DNA of 64,000 nt from Corylus avellana (taxonomy: Eukaryota; Streptophyta; Magnoliopsida; Fagales; Betulaceae). Shown here one piece after another: positions 1 to 11,500 of the stretch. Positions within the stretch are counted from its first letter, which is position 1; each line of letters starts with the position of its first letter. A program made the position numbers and the translations under genes. Where the stretch lies: contig NC_081542.1 in the NCBI RefSeq assembly GCF_901000735.1, positions 23,823,093 through 23,887,092 of the forward strand, given 5' to 3'. Below the pieces are notes generated by a model. That model made no database searches and was not told the DNA's origin. It saw only the letters and a list, made by a program, of their open reading frames with translations.

Positions 1-1
1 G

Positions 2-43
<42 letters not shown>

Positions 44-131
44 TAATATATAAATATTATTTAATAAAATAAGACCCGGTTCCGGTTTTCCCGGTTTTTA
101 CCGGGTGCCAAAAACCGGGACCGGAACCGGG
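1..131. repeat. Contig stub: AT microsatellite and CCGG-rich inverted repeat
   Basis: The stub starts with an (AT)n run (about 5-35). From about 74 to 131 it has a G+C-rich stretch in which CCCGGTTCCGGTTTT on the left is answered by AACCGGGACCGGAACCGGG on the right, so it can fold back on itself. It looks like a transposon end. There is no gene, and the gap cuts it off. Confidence 0.5.
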
Positions 132-231
132 NNNNNNNNNNNNNNNNNNNNNNNNNNNNNNNNNNNNNNNNNNNNNNNNNNNNNNNNNNNNNNNNNNNNN
201 NNNNNNNNNNNNNNNNNNNNNNNNNNNNNNN
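132..231. other. Assembly gap (100 N)
   Basis: Exactly 100 N, the usual placeholder for a gap of unknown size. The sequence to the right begins exactly where the A1 copy of the 5.7-kb repeat begins, so this is a contig edge. Confidence 0.95.
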
Positions 232-739
232 TTTTGTTACATTAATTACCTTCCTAGCTAGGAAATTAACTTGTTAATTAATATCATATTTGTCCAAACT
301 TTTCTTCTTTTCGATGAAGCATTTCATTTTTTTTTTTTTTTTTTAATAAATGAACTCTCCATATTAGAAAGGAAGTCATATTGATTGGTGCTAAGTCCTA
401 TTGAACTCTCCATCTTGCTCTCTCTTAGATTTCAAATTCAAAACAAATATAAAAGATGGGAAAGAGTTATTTAAGGACTTAGCCCCTACTCAAGCATTCA
501 AACCTCTCAAACTTTTCTTATCAAATTTATTAGCCAAAAGTTTAACTCCACATATGTGCATGCAGTGCTACCTAGAGAGATTTGTCAAAAGTTTGATTTT
601 CAAAAAAGTAATCCAACCACCCTAGCAAAACCACATGCTTAGCCAACCAACCTAAAACCCAGCCTCTAAAAATTGGGTTGTAAGAATTCCTATAGCCCAG
701 TTAGCTAGTCTCTAAAAAAGTTGTAAGTGTCCTTTTAGC

Positions 740-1165
740 GCCCGTGAGAAATATGTGTTTTTTTAATAGCATGTTCTTCTCTTGCTGTGAAAGCAACTCA
801 AGTAGTCCACCAACAGCCAATGGGTTTGGGATTGGGAACCCCTTGACCAGATCTCAGAGCCAATCTTTTTCCCAAGGTTATAGATCCATTTTGCCGACTT
901 CCCTTGCCTACATTGTTCCATTGGCTAGATATTGTTCACCTTAGAGACTTTATGCAGTTATGAGTACAACCGGGAGTGGAAGACACTTAGTCCTCCGGAT
1001 TTTCAAGGGTTGTCAGCGGCGTACTGGATGTCGGGTGAAATGCGGTGCTCTTCTAGCCATTGGATCCTACCTTTGGCTGAGCAGTTTTTAGGGGCAGTCT
1101 GTTACACAAAAAAGACAACTCTTTCTATAAACCCCTGTACTGACGTCTCCAGACTCCCTAACAGG
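740..1165 (-). pseudogene. Degenerate nuclear 25S rRNA gene fragment
   Basis: Read on the minus strand, this stretch follows the plant 25S/26S rRNA in order. It includes CCTTGAAAATCCGGAGGAC, a GTACTCATAAC block, GGAACAATGTAGGCAAGGGA, AGTCGGCAAAATGGATC and GATTGGCTCTGAG. I recognise these conserved LSU words from knowledge of the family, not from an alignment. Most mismatches from the GC-rich functional gene are C to T or G to A, as expected for a methylated, silenced rDNA copy. The fragment is about 430 bp with no 18S, 5.8S or spacer around it, so it is a dispersed rDNA relic. Small ORFs across it are accidental. Confidence 0.85.
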
Positions 1166-1379
1166 CAAACCTTTCTCTATTTTTATTTTTATTTTTTATA
1201 AAAAGAAACTAAAACAAAAACAAAAAATCTTCCCTAGTGATATTCTACCATGGAACATTCATCAAAGTTTTGATTTTAAAAACTTACCTAAAATCTCTCC
1301 TAAACCATGTACTACATTGATTATCACAAATTGAGTTTTCAAAATAACTTAAAATCCTTCGTACTCACATGCCACATTA

Positions 1380-2060
1380 ATGTTAGGGAATGACACACCC
1401 TTGAATCAATGATTGTGCAAACTCCATAGAATAATAATGGAATGATAAATGTAAGAGATCAACACACAGTATTTACAGTGGGCTTACATCCACGAGACTA
1501 ACTCCGAACAATTCACTATAAACAACTTATTACAATGGTATTTACTCAAGTTATGCAAAACTTGAGTTAATACAGCAGTAAAATAATACAGAGAGAAACA
1601 ACCTCTGTTGAAATTAATATACACTCTCAGTGGTGTATTAAAATATTCTTTTCTTAACTCTCTCTCTGGAGTATAACTGAAGCTCTCCTCTCTTGGCTTC
1701 TCTTCTCGTGTGTTGTTGATCATCATCGATCATATTTGAGGCATAAGGCCCTTTGGCTATTTATAGCCAAAGTTAGAACCGTTTAGATGAATGAACTTGA
1801 CATCCAAGTTAGAACCATCTAGATGATGGAGACAAATTGAGAACCTTGTAGATGGATGGAGAACCATCTAACTAAATCTTTGTAGAGACCTTCTAGATGG
1901 ATGGAGCACCATCTAGATAAATCTTTGTAGAGAACCTTCAAGATGGATGAAGAACCATCTAGATAAATCTTTGTAGAGAACCTTCAAGATGGATAGAGAA
2001 CAATCTAAATAAATCTTTGTAGGACTTGCTCCATTTTGTTTAATCAAAATCTTATCTTAA
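1380..2060 (-). mobile_element. LTR-like sequence with TATA box (probable solo or partial LTR)
   Basis: On the minus strand a VNTR is followed by GGCTATAAATAGCC (1754-1767; a TATA box in a 14-base palindrome). After it comes a purine-rich leader-like stretch and then an AT-rich tail with no long ORF. This promoter-leader-terminator layout is typical of a Copia-type LTR. I could not fix both ends or a target duplication, so the boundaries are approximate. It is repeated at about 36553-37186. Confidence 0.4.
1839..2022 (+). repeat. 45-bp minisatellite, about 4 units
   Basis: Units of about 45 bp built on GATGGATGGAGAACCATCTA followed by a TAAATCTTTGTAGAGA-type linker. This copy has one more unit than the sister copy at 37012-37148, which accounts for the 45-bp shift between the two segment A copies. 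Confidence 0.85.
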
Positions 2061-3125
2061 GTAGGGAAAAACCTTGTCGACAGCCAACAATTAATGGTTA
2101 ACAAGATTTGAGTTTCAAATTTCTTAAAACTACTCCAAAAATTGCATAACTTGGGGACTTCACCCAAAAACCCTAATTTTCCTAGAAGTCTAGAACCTTC
2201 AATCCATTCAGCAATCCCTTGCTTTCTCTCAAAATTCCTTTCACCAAAACACCAAGGCACACGTGAGAGAGGAATGAAGGAAATCTAAATTCTCATCCAA
2301 TTAAGTTTCAAAAACCGATTCTCTTTGCAAGTAAATGTTACCATGCTCTTTAAAATTTTGTTGTTCCGAATTGATCATGTTTTATTCATAACTTTTTCAA
2401 GCATTTTATCCAATGAGAATTTGATATTCTAATTGGATGAAATGAAAATGGTTTTGGTAAAAGAAGAGAGAATGAATTGTGAAAATGGTTCAGGGAATGT
2501 TCTCCCTCCAGCTTTTAGTTCTTAAACATCATAGTTCACAAAACAAAATATTTTATTTAGGATTCTTATTGATCTCATACGACTACCAAATAATATAAAA
2601 AGGAGAGTTTTCTCTCAAATTGAGTTGAAAAAAATTTCTTCAATCTAATTTATTAAAATGACATTTGTCTTTAGAGCACATAATTTTCACCTACTATACA
2701 TGTGAGAGTCGCATATTCTAAGACAGACATGACAAATATCAGTTTAATAAACAAAATTGAAACAAAATTTCTGGAATCCAGTTTACAAGTGAATAGAATT
2801 TGGACAATTTATTTACTTGTTGACTTGATGTGTTTCATTTTATCCAAAGTTTAAGCATATAGGAAGAGATGAATTTAGCATTTTTATCAATACTTTAACA
2901 ATTTCTCTCATTCTCAAACTCCATTTTTAACCGATGAAGCCTATCATGTAAAATATTTAACTAGTTTCAAACACTAAAAATACATAAATTTAATAATATA
3001 ATAAATACTTTTTAACATATTATACAACCCATAGCAGAAAGATACCTTACACACACACACATATATATATATACTCACACAAAGTTACAAACAACATTTT
3101 CAGTTTCAATGGAAGCTAGCTAGCG
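2061..3125. other. AT-rich intergenic DNA, no gene seen
   Basis: Only short ORFs with no recognisable motif and a CA/TA microsatellite near 3050-3073. The GCTAGCTAGCGCTAGCTAGC palindrome at 3115-3134 overlaps the XTH stop region. Confidence 0.6.
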
Positions 3126-4830
3126 CTAGCTAGCACGCCGGCACTCACGTGGGTGACCCTGAGGAAATCGCTTAAAATCAGTGCAATAGTTGTAAATCAT
3201 GAAGTACTTTTGCACCCATCTGAGACGTCTTCGCCCATTTGCATCGAGCCCTTGAGTTTGCCAACCACCAGGAGTGGGGGAGCTCGTTGACGTTGAACCA
3301 CAAGAAGATGAGCCTGTAGACCACACGCAGGCATTAGCATTGAAGTTACGATAGTAGGCAGTGAAAGGAGCCTTGGACCAATCCGTTTTCACAAGCCCAC
3401 CCCTTGTTGCCCATTGGTCTGCATTCCAGAGGCTCGAGTAAAGCTTCATGGGCTGGCTCTTGGGGAAGGGAACCCCAATGGACTCTTCGTTGTGGAATAC
3501 TCTTATGGGGGTGTTATCCACCAAGAAACTGCAGAGAGAGAGCGAGAGAGAAAATACCAAAAAATGTTATTTAAATTGATGGTGTACTAGAATATTCAAA
3601 ATATTGGTTCAGAATCTTACGGCCGGGTGACGTCAAACCCTTTAATTATAATCGGATAAGATAATTTCATGCTGAGTTTGTGACAGGTCCCCGGATCGTG
3701 TCAAAAATTGTCAGCATTAATATAAAACTATATATAGATCAATTCTAGCTTAATTTATTTAATTAAACGAGTCAAATCACTTGATCCAAATTCACTGATT
3801 TCGTGTTCATGTTGAGTTCACGGGTCTGATGAGATGGATTACATGATGTGAGAAGTAAATATCTTAAATTCACTGTTAGAGAGAGAGAAATACTAAGTTA
3901 CTGCAAAAATGCTTAACTTAATGGTGTACTAGAATATTCAAAATATTGGTTAATTAAGAATCTTAGGGCCGGGTGACGTCAAACCTTTTAACTCGTTAAT
4001 TTTATATTGGGTTTGTGACGGGTCTATTGATCGTGTTAAAAATTGCCAACTAAACATTAAAATTGTCAATTATAAATGTCTTGTGTCAAAACATGAATAT
4101 ATATAAAAGATTATATAAATAAATTATAACCTGACTTGTTTAATTAAATAAGTTCCAAATTCACTAATTTTATATGGAGTTAATGTCGAATTTACGAATT
4201 GTGTTCAAAATTTGCATATCATCAAACTGAGATGCATGGATTACACGATGTGAGAAGTAAAGATCTTACATAATTAGCTGTGGATTCCATACAAAGGAAT
4301 AGGTGTGGAAATCTTTTGTTGGGTCAAACCAGAGGTAGAATTGTTGCTCTCTCTCCCCTTTCCCTTGTGTATAGACGTTTGTGTGGACGATATAGGGCTG
4401 TCCACTCAAGTTCCCCAAGAACTCAAAATCAATCTCGTCATGATTAGTCCCCTCTGAGGATAGCTGCAGAAATTAAAGAACAAACTTGGAGCTAGCAAAT
4501 TTTCTCTTGTTTCTCAATATATGTCAAAAATGGAGATAAGAGATTTACATAGTAAGCCGTGACGGTGCCAGCAGAGTTACCAGAGACGAGCTTCAGCTGC
4601 ATGTCGATCCTTCCAAACAGATATTCTCTTTTGGATTGGAAACCAGAGCCAGATATTTGGTCAAGTGACAGTGTGAGAAGCTTCCCTTTATCTAGAATCT
4701 TCCCACGATGATCCCCCCACATTATGTCACAATCTCCATCAAAAGTGCCAGCAGAAGAAACCACAAAGGAGCTCACAAAGAGTGAAACCAAGAGCAACTC
4801 TGAAATCCTATGACAAATGTATACTGCCAT
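3126..4830 (-). CDS. XTH: Xyloglucan endotransglucosylase/hydrolase (GH16), 3 exons
   Basis: Secreted enzyme that cuts and rejoins xyloglucan chains in the cell wall. Exons on the minus strand: 4549-4830, 4270-4463 and 3126-3528. All junctions are GT-AG, and the joined frame gives 292 residues, normal for the family. Residues 1 to about 27 form a hydrophobic signal peptide. The GH16 catalytic motif [11 protein letters not shown] begins at residue 102: E104 is the expected nucleophile, D106 the helper and E108 the acid/base. N112-L-S, just after it, is the usual N-glycosylation site. The tail has the XTH_C cysteines ([29 protein letters not shown]). The start is the only ATG before the signal peptide. 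A TATA box lies about 65 bp upstream. The second intron (741 bp) holds an internal duplication. It appears intact; subgroup and substrate preference cannot be settled by eye. Confidence 0.93.
3570..4262 (-). repeat. Imperfect tandem duplication inside XTH intron 2
   Basis: Two related blocks, about 3570-3860 and 3920-4262. Each begins with TGGTGTACTAGAATATTCAA, passes through GGGCCGGGTGACGTCAAACC-like sequence and ends with a GATTACA(T/C)GATGTGAGAAGTAAA stretch. The second block runs up to the exon 2 donor. A related, more diverged sequence lies at about 6320-6580, so the unit is probably a dispersed repeat that was duplicated in the intron. Confidence 0.75.
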
Positions 4831-4892
4831 CTCTAGAGATCGAGAGAATTAATTGGAATATGGTGAGATTGTGTATTTGTGTTGGGAGGAGG

Positions 4893-4900
4893 AATTTATA
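4893..4900 (-). promoter_or_regulatory. XTH TATA box
   Basis: Reads TATAAATT on the minus strand in the context CCTATAAATTCC, about 65 bp upstream of the XTH ATG, a normal plant spacing that allows a leader of roughly 30-40 nt. Its copy is at 40019-40026. Confidence 0.7.
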
Positions 4901-4969
4901 GGTAATGGAGAGAGAAAGAGAGGGTTGTGGTGAAGGGTGTAGGATGCTTGAAGAAGTAGTGTACATTTA

Positions 4970-6020
4970 TCAATAAATATACAGAGGGAATGGAGCTGGC
5001 AATTGGGTGTCTTTAGCTAATTAGAAAGCTGTGAATGAGTTTGGAGTATATAGGGATAGAACATTTAAAAGGTCCGTAAAATTGCAGTTTTGACTTTAAA
5101 ATCGTGTGTTTTTAAAATCAATAAATATACAAAGGAAACGGAGCTGGCAGTTGAGTGTTTTTAGCTAATAAGAAAGTTGTGAATGAGTTTATAGTATACG
5201 GTGCAGTTTTATCTTTAAAATCATGTATTTTTTATAAAAAAAATGTATCTCATTGCCGATTGAGATTTCTTAAAATTTGTTTTAAATTTGAGATCCTCAA
5301 ATTAATAAATCTCAGCTGTTTATCTCATCTAAGCGACTAAGATAAGCCATATTTTAGAATTTAATGAGAAAACTACCCTTAAAGAATTTAATAAGCCATA
5401 TTTTTTCATTAAATACTAAAGCATAACTTATTTTAGTAATTTAAATGAGAAAAATTGCTGAAATTAATGAATTTAAGAATCTCAAATTTAGAGAATCTCA
5501 ATCCTCTCATTCCTTGTGATTTGAAATTCTGAGGGCCCACTGGCAGATTTGGCTTTGCCTTGGCAAACAGCCGAGGAAGGCTCAGAGCAATGTGCCTGAA
5601 TATGATATAACCTTCCAATTTTGAAGCTTCGTGCGTGATTATATGTGATGAGATACAGAGAGGATAAATTATTTGACATCATGCAAGAGGACACGTGCAG
5701 GACCCTAAAGTAATGTGGCTGAAGAGGTTGTATGGAAATAAGAGTTGGAGCTGGCTAGCTATCACAGAAACGCGTGTATGTTGCATGGCCACATGACCTG
5801 GCGCCATCTTCTGCGCTACCTTTAATTGCTGTGTGATTATCTCCAGAATAAGCTATAATATTTTCAAGTATATAATATGACCTAAACTTGACACACAAAT
5901 ACAAATTAACTCCCCCAACTCCAAAGACCAACTACTATATATATATATATATATATATATAGTAGTTAATTAGTATTATATAATCAAATCACCCTATATA
6001 CTATATATATATAAGATTAT
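4970..6020. other. XTH upstream region, no gene seen
   Basis: AT-rich DNA with a partly repeated motif (AATAAATATACA(G/A)AGG...GGAGCTGGCA at about 4973 and 5121). Short ORFs carry no recognisable domain. An (AT)n tract lies at about 5935-5960, where the A copies diverge. Confidence 0.55.
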
Positions 6021-6022
6021 AA

Positions 6023-6316
6023 GTGCGTTTGGAATTACAGTTTCGCAAAAACAATCTGCGTTTTTAAAATATCGCAAAATATAAGGTGTTTGACATTGCG
6101 ATTTAAAAAGTACTTAGTTTAAAATAATATTAAATATAAAATTGCTTAATTGAAGAAAAAAAAAAAAAAACGCGAATTTAAACTAAAATCACTATTTCGC
6201 ATAATAAGTATTTGATGAAAAAACATTTTTGAACATGTTTTACCAAACGCCTTTGAGATTTCAAAAACGCAATTTTTAAAATCTCACTTATTGAAACTGC
6301 AATTCGAAACGAACCC
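6023..6316. mobile_element. MITE-like element with terminal inverted repeats
   Basis: The left end GTGCGTTTGGAATTACAGTTT is mirrored by the right end AAACTGCAATTCGAAACGAAC. The inside is AT-rich and partly self-complementary, about 294 bp with no ORF. A related element lies at about 34618-34927. No clear target duplication was identified. Confidence 0.6.
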
Positions 6317-6588
6317 TATATAAGTTACTTTAAGTTGATCGATTTAATTAAACGAGATTAAATCTCTCAACTTTAATGCTCTAATTTTATATTGGGTTAG
6401 CATGTCATGTCAAAAATTATCTATCATTATATCGTATGTTAGGTTTGAGTCGTGTCAAAATATAGATATAAGATCATATAGGTCAATCCTAACCGAACCT
6501 ATTTAATTAAACGGGTCATACTCCTCAACCCTAACCTTTTAATTTCGTGTTGAATTTGTGTCGGGTTTCGTATATAAAAAATTGTTGG

Positions 6589-7023
6589 TGTAAGAAATTT
6601 CATTTAAAGTATGTCCCTTATGTAACATATATTATTGTAATTACAATATATATATATATAATTACGGTGTTCAGTAATTTATTCCAATTAAAGCTTATTG
6701 TGTGAAATCAAATATTCAGAATTAAATTGCTGATTTAATTATTGGGGAACAAGTATTTGATTTCAATCAAATATTCTGAATTAAATTGTTGATTTAATTC
6801 TTATGGAACAAGTATTTGATTTCATTACTGATTTTATTTTGTGGAATCAATTAGCTGTATTTATTTAATTTTTATTCATTGACGGGAGGAATAATTAAGA
6901 TAACAGCTCTAATTGAGGGTCCCTGACCTACCTATAAATAAGGCCTGTGTATTGCATCAATTGGCATTCACTGGTAGGCATAGGTCAGAAGAACCTCTCA
7001 ATATTTTTTTTTTTTTTTTTTTT
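6589..7023 (+). mobile_element. Copia-type LTR, 5' part of a split LTR
   Basis: Starts TGTAAGAAATTTC and matches in reverse the intact LTR at 7936-8536 up to a poly-T run, where it stops. Its other part is at 13619-13775. Together they are bounded by GTTGG at 6584-6588 and 13776-13780, a 5-bp target duplication. Both parts therefore belong to one LTR insertion that was later interrupted at its T-rich centre. Confidence 0.8.
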
Positions 7024-7935
7024 TTATCCGGATGGGCCAATTTAAATGGATTGGGCTTTTGGGTCAGCCCACTTAATGACCCACGACACTGACCCGGTTC
7101 CTATATGGGTTTGAAAACCCTACCCGGCATCCTTAAGTCCCAACCCGGGAACCCTAGCCCTTGCGCCGCCGCCGCCGCTTCACCTTCACTATGTGCCGCT
7201 GCCTCCCCTTTAGCCTTCCTCATGCGTCGGCCACGCAAGGTCGCCGCTCAATAGCCAAATGGCCACGGTGATTGGCAAGGGGGCGGCGTTCCGTCCAGCA
7301 CCACCGCCAAAAACAACGCTGCCGTCCCACACGTGCATCCGAACTGTGATGGGCTGCCGACTTCATGCGACAGTTAATCAGGACCGCTGCACAGCAGCCC
7401 CAGATGACATTGACTGGCGGGGATCAGTGACCCCGTCCAAACCCACAGGCAGCCCGTGCAGGGCTGCCGTTGCTTTGAGTCACAGGCGGCCCGATGCGAG
7501 CTGCCACTCACTTTATGCGGCCAACGCCGCTGCAGGTGGGTAAAAAACGGTCCTTTATGCGGCCAACGCCGCTGCAGTGGGGAGCCGGCGAGCTCCGGTT
7601 CCGCTGGGCAGTGGGCAGCCTTTCTGGCTTGCTTGTCTCTCGGTTCCCAAGTTGTTTTGTTCCAAGATTCACAGGAACAAGGAGGGCAATTTGGTCACGA
7701 AAGAAACAAATCAGTAAGTGGTCATGGCTTATTGGCTTTCATTCATTTTCGACAGAAACAAAACAAAACAATATAAATCCGTGGGTTTCATGCTTTATGC
7801 TCCTCACCATATATTTTGTTTCAATAATCAATGAACAAAATAAAATATTGTTGAAACAAAATTAAAATTTTATAGCAGGCATATCTCAAAAATTAAACTG
7901 AGCAAATATGGCCTAGAGGAGGCTCTGATACCACA
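7024..7935 (-). mobile_element. Copia leader region next to a primer binding site
   Basis: On the minus strand this begins just after the LTR end at 7936 with TGGTATCAGAGCC (about 7921-7933), the usual initiator-tRNA-Met primer binding site of Copia elements. It runs into an unusually GC-rich stretch (about 7140-7620) that looks like leader or early gag without a clean frame. Tandem TTTATGCGGCCAACGCCGCTGCAG copies occur at about 7511 and 7555. The plus-strand ORFs here (7259-7865) overlap one another in several frames and show no domain. Confidence 0.65.
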
Positions 7936-8536
7936 TGTAAGAAATAACATATATATTAAATGCTAATTAACAATAAAACTAGCAGCGGAAATAATTTAAT
8001 ATATATGTACCTCCGGCCATTGCTTTGCTCAAGTAGCTTGAAGAACAACTTCACAGCAACCAAGTTGGAAAAAACAAAAAAATAAAAAATAAAAAAAATA
8101 AAAAAAATAAAAAATAAATAAATTATTGAGAGGTTCTTCTGACCTATGCCTACCAGTGAGTGCCAATTGATGGAATACACAGGCCTTATTTATAGGTAGG
8201 TCAGGGACTCTCAATTAGAGCTGTTACCTTAATTATTCCTCCCATCAAGGAATAAAAATTAAATAAATACAGCTAATTGATTACACAAAATAAAATCAGT
8301 AATGAAATCAAATACTTGTTCCACAAGAATTAAATCAACAATTTCATTCAGAATATTTTATTGAAATCAAATACTTGTTCCCCAAGAATTAAATCAGCAA
8401 TTTAATTCTGAATATTTGATTTCACACAATAAGCTTTAATTGGAATAAATTACTGAACACCGTAATTATATATATATTTTATAATTACAATAATATATGT
8501 GACATAAGGGACATACTTTAAATGGAATTTCTTACA
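7936..8536 (-). mobile_element. Intact Copia LTR, opposite orientation to the split LTR
   Basis: 601 bp, reading TGTAAGAAATTCC to TTATTTCTTACA on the minus strand. A polypurine tract (AAGTGGGAGAA, 8537-8547) abuts its start and a primer binding site lies just past its end. It is therefore both the 3' LTR of the pol remnant to its right and the 5' LTR of the leader to its left. This arrangement is expected of a one-LTR circle or a tandem element, not of a normal insertion. Confidence 0.82.
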
Positions 8537-8547
8537 TTCTCCCACTT

Positions 8548-11500
8548 GGCTCTTATGACTCATAAATTCCTTATGGTGTTCAGTTCTATGATATGATCAA
8601 TACTTTATTTATTTCAACCATTCATGGAATCTTCCCACTCATTCAAGGAATACTACACACGAATCATGGCGGTAAAGCTTTTATATGATAAGCCGTCCCT
8701 TCCATATATCACGATGTGTAATACCTTCCTAAATGAGTACTTTATGGATAATATACTTTATGAATGAACTTCCTATAAGTCATTCGGGTCCAATTTTAAT
8801 TTTATCCCCACGGATAAGAATAATATAAGTGTGCACAAAAATCTTTATAACATAACATTTATGTCTATAGACTAATTAAAGAGAAACTAAGCACAAATGA
8901 ATTAATGAATCTCATATATTTCACATGACTTTATACTTTCTTTACCGGTAAACCTTTAGTCATGGGATCCGCAATCATTAATTCAATACATATATGCTCA
9001 ATAAACACTTATTGTCACTTAATGTTCTCTTTCATAGTGATACTTTATGTCGATATACATACTTCTGCTTCTACTCAGTTTATTCTTAGAAAAGATAACT
9101 ATAGTAGAATTAACTCAGAAGATCTTTATGGGTCTAACTATAAAATCGACAATCTTGAAACCTTTAAAAAATGTCTCAACCATAATGCCTGTGTAATTAA
9201 TTCACAACATGTAATGGCTTTTGCTTTCATGGTAGATGTAGCAACTGTAGTCTGCTTACTGCATCTTCAGTACATATATACTGAAGTTGATTCTCTACTA
9301 TCTACACATTTAGCAAAAATCAAACATGAATAAACACCACCAAATGGTAAGTGTATCTTTAGGTTAAATTGTAGTTCTTGATTCATTGCATATTCCATAA
9401 TACTATATTGACCCAATAGTCCAACTGCTATTTCAATGTCAGGTCTAATGTAGACCTGTGCATACATATGAAATATTTTTCATCTGCCTTACATTTTGGG
9501 ACATTATCCTCTTTAATAATAGGTGCTACTGAAGATTCATAGTTCTTCATTCTGAATCTCTCCCAAAACTTTAGTAAGAGGAACTTTATGTAGCAAACCT
9601 AAATTAATGCTTACAAGCAAAATATTATCTATATACAGGATTAAAAGAAATGTAACTTTACTCCCACTGACCTTAAGGTATATTCAATGATTAACAAGGT
9701 TCTCAATAAACCCATGTGAGGTAATAACCTTGTAAAAATTTTGTATACCATGGATGAGAGACATATCTTAGTCCATTAATAGATTTCCTTAATTTGCAAG
9801 CTTTCTGACTGTTATTAATAAAACCCTTAAGTTGTCTTATGTACACCTCCTCCTTAAGATCCTCATTCAGGAAAATTGTTTTTCATATCCTTTTGATATA
9901 GCTCTAAACCAAAATGAGCTACTTATACTATGATAATCAATGCCTTCCTTTTGAGTAAGATCATTGGCTACAAATCTAGCTTTATATCGTTCAACATTAC
10001 CCGGAAGCATCCTTTTAGGTTTTGTAAACCCATTTGCAGCCTTTGGCTACAACTTCCTTTGGTAAGTCAACAAGACTGCAGACTTGAATTTTAGCCAATG
10101 ATTTCATCTCCTCCTTCATGGCATTGAAACACAATGTGAAGTTATCTCCACCCAAAAGGATGTGAAAACAATTTTTGGATCGTCCTTAGGTCTGACATAA
10201 AAATCAGACTCCTGGAAGTATACAACATAATCACTAGGATTGTTGGTCACCTTATTCTAGAGAATCTTTTTAATCCTACTTCCTTTGCATTTGGCAAAGT
10301 CTAAGTAGGTTCATTATGAACTTGTTCCTCATGAGTTGACTGTTCTGAAACCGATTGTGGTTCAAGATAATCAATTTGATTTTCTTTAAGCACAATCAAA
10401 CAACCTTCATGTGAAGGAGCTTCAGTTAACTCTTGTGCTTCCTCTAATTCAATCCCTTGAGGATAAGCACTCCCACTAAGTTCAGCGTCCTCTAGAAATT
10501 TTGAATATCTAGACTCAACAATTCTAGGATTAAATGAAGAACAGTAAAGCTTAAACCCCTTGGAGTTTACTGTATAACCTATAAAATTTTGCTAGTTGTC
10601 CTTGAATCTAATTACCTTAGGTGTGGATTATAAATCCTCACTAGAGCAAGACAACCCCATATGTGTAAACAATTTGAACTTGGTTCCATTCATTCCTTAA
10701 TTTATGTGTCTTATGGACAACCCTGAATGGAACCCAATTAAATGTATACACAGCGGTTTTCAAGGCTTCACTCCATTAAGAGAATAGAATATTAGTATTA
10801 CCTTTTATGTACCTATCATAATACTATCTGCCTCTATCAGATCTTATGATCTTGACTTTGTTTTGTTTTGTTTCTCTACTTCTACCTTATAGGTACTGAA
10901 AGCATTTAATGCCCAAACCTTATGATTTAGAAGATAGAGATACATAAACCTTATATGGTTATTACCGAAAGAGATAAGATATCTCTAACCATTTAGGCAA
11001 GAAGTATGGAAAAGGTTACACTTGTACATGATCTCAAGAATTTCAAAAATCCATTTGTTGGCATCTTTAGTGGTATAGTTGGTCTGCTTTTCCTTAATGC
11101 AGTCCACATAAATACCAAAGATAGTAAATTTCAAGAATCATAAAAACTCTATTATTTATCGACCTTTTATTTTTTATAGAGATATATTCCAATCTCCAAT
11201 GCCATAACATAGAGGATTTTATCATTCATAAGACTCTACTTTATGTCAACATTTATATGCAGGGATTAATTTTCCAAAAAAATTGGGATCTAGATTAATT
11301 TTAAATAAACCATTAATTTAATATTCCATCCAAAAATTTCAATAATGTTCAAACTTGATTTTAACAAACTAAAATAGAAATTAAATTTCTAAAAAATTTT
11401 GGAATATATAAAACATTATTAAGGTCAAAACTATAACTGAATTTTAAAATTAATCTATAGATCCCAACAATCTCCACTTGTAAACAAGTATTATTTAGAA

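Larger units (their letters stand above)
232..5967 (+). repeat. Segment A, copy 1 (direct repeat of 35405-41093)
   Basis: Collinear with 35405-41093 at an offset of 35173 up to about 1870, then 35126 after a 45-bp indel in a minisatellite and a small AT-repeat difference. About ten single-base differences are visible over 5.7 kb (for example CGCCGG/CGCTGG in the last XTH exon), about 0.2 percent, a level typical of alleles. The copy starts exactly at the gap and ends at an (AT)n tract, after which the two copies differ. It contains an rDNA fragment, an LTR-like stretch and an XTH gene. Confidence 0.93.

Noticed and set aside
401..1201. Three small plus-strand ORFs repeated at 35574-36374
   Set aside because: The last two lie on the complement of an rRNA relic, and the first has no domain. 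Their conservation between copies is only due to the segment A duplication.
1484..1726. 80-codon minus-strand ORF
   Set aside because: It falls downstream of the TATA box in an LTR-like region; no domain.
7259..7865. Three overlapping ORFs in GC-rich DNA
   Set aside because: All three overlap in different frames on the strand opposite to a Copia leader, with internal nucleotide repeats and no domain.
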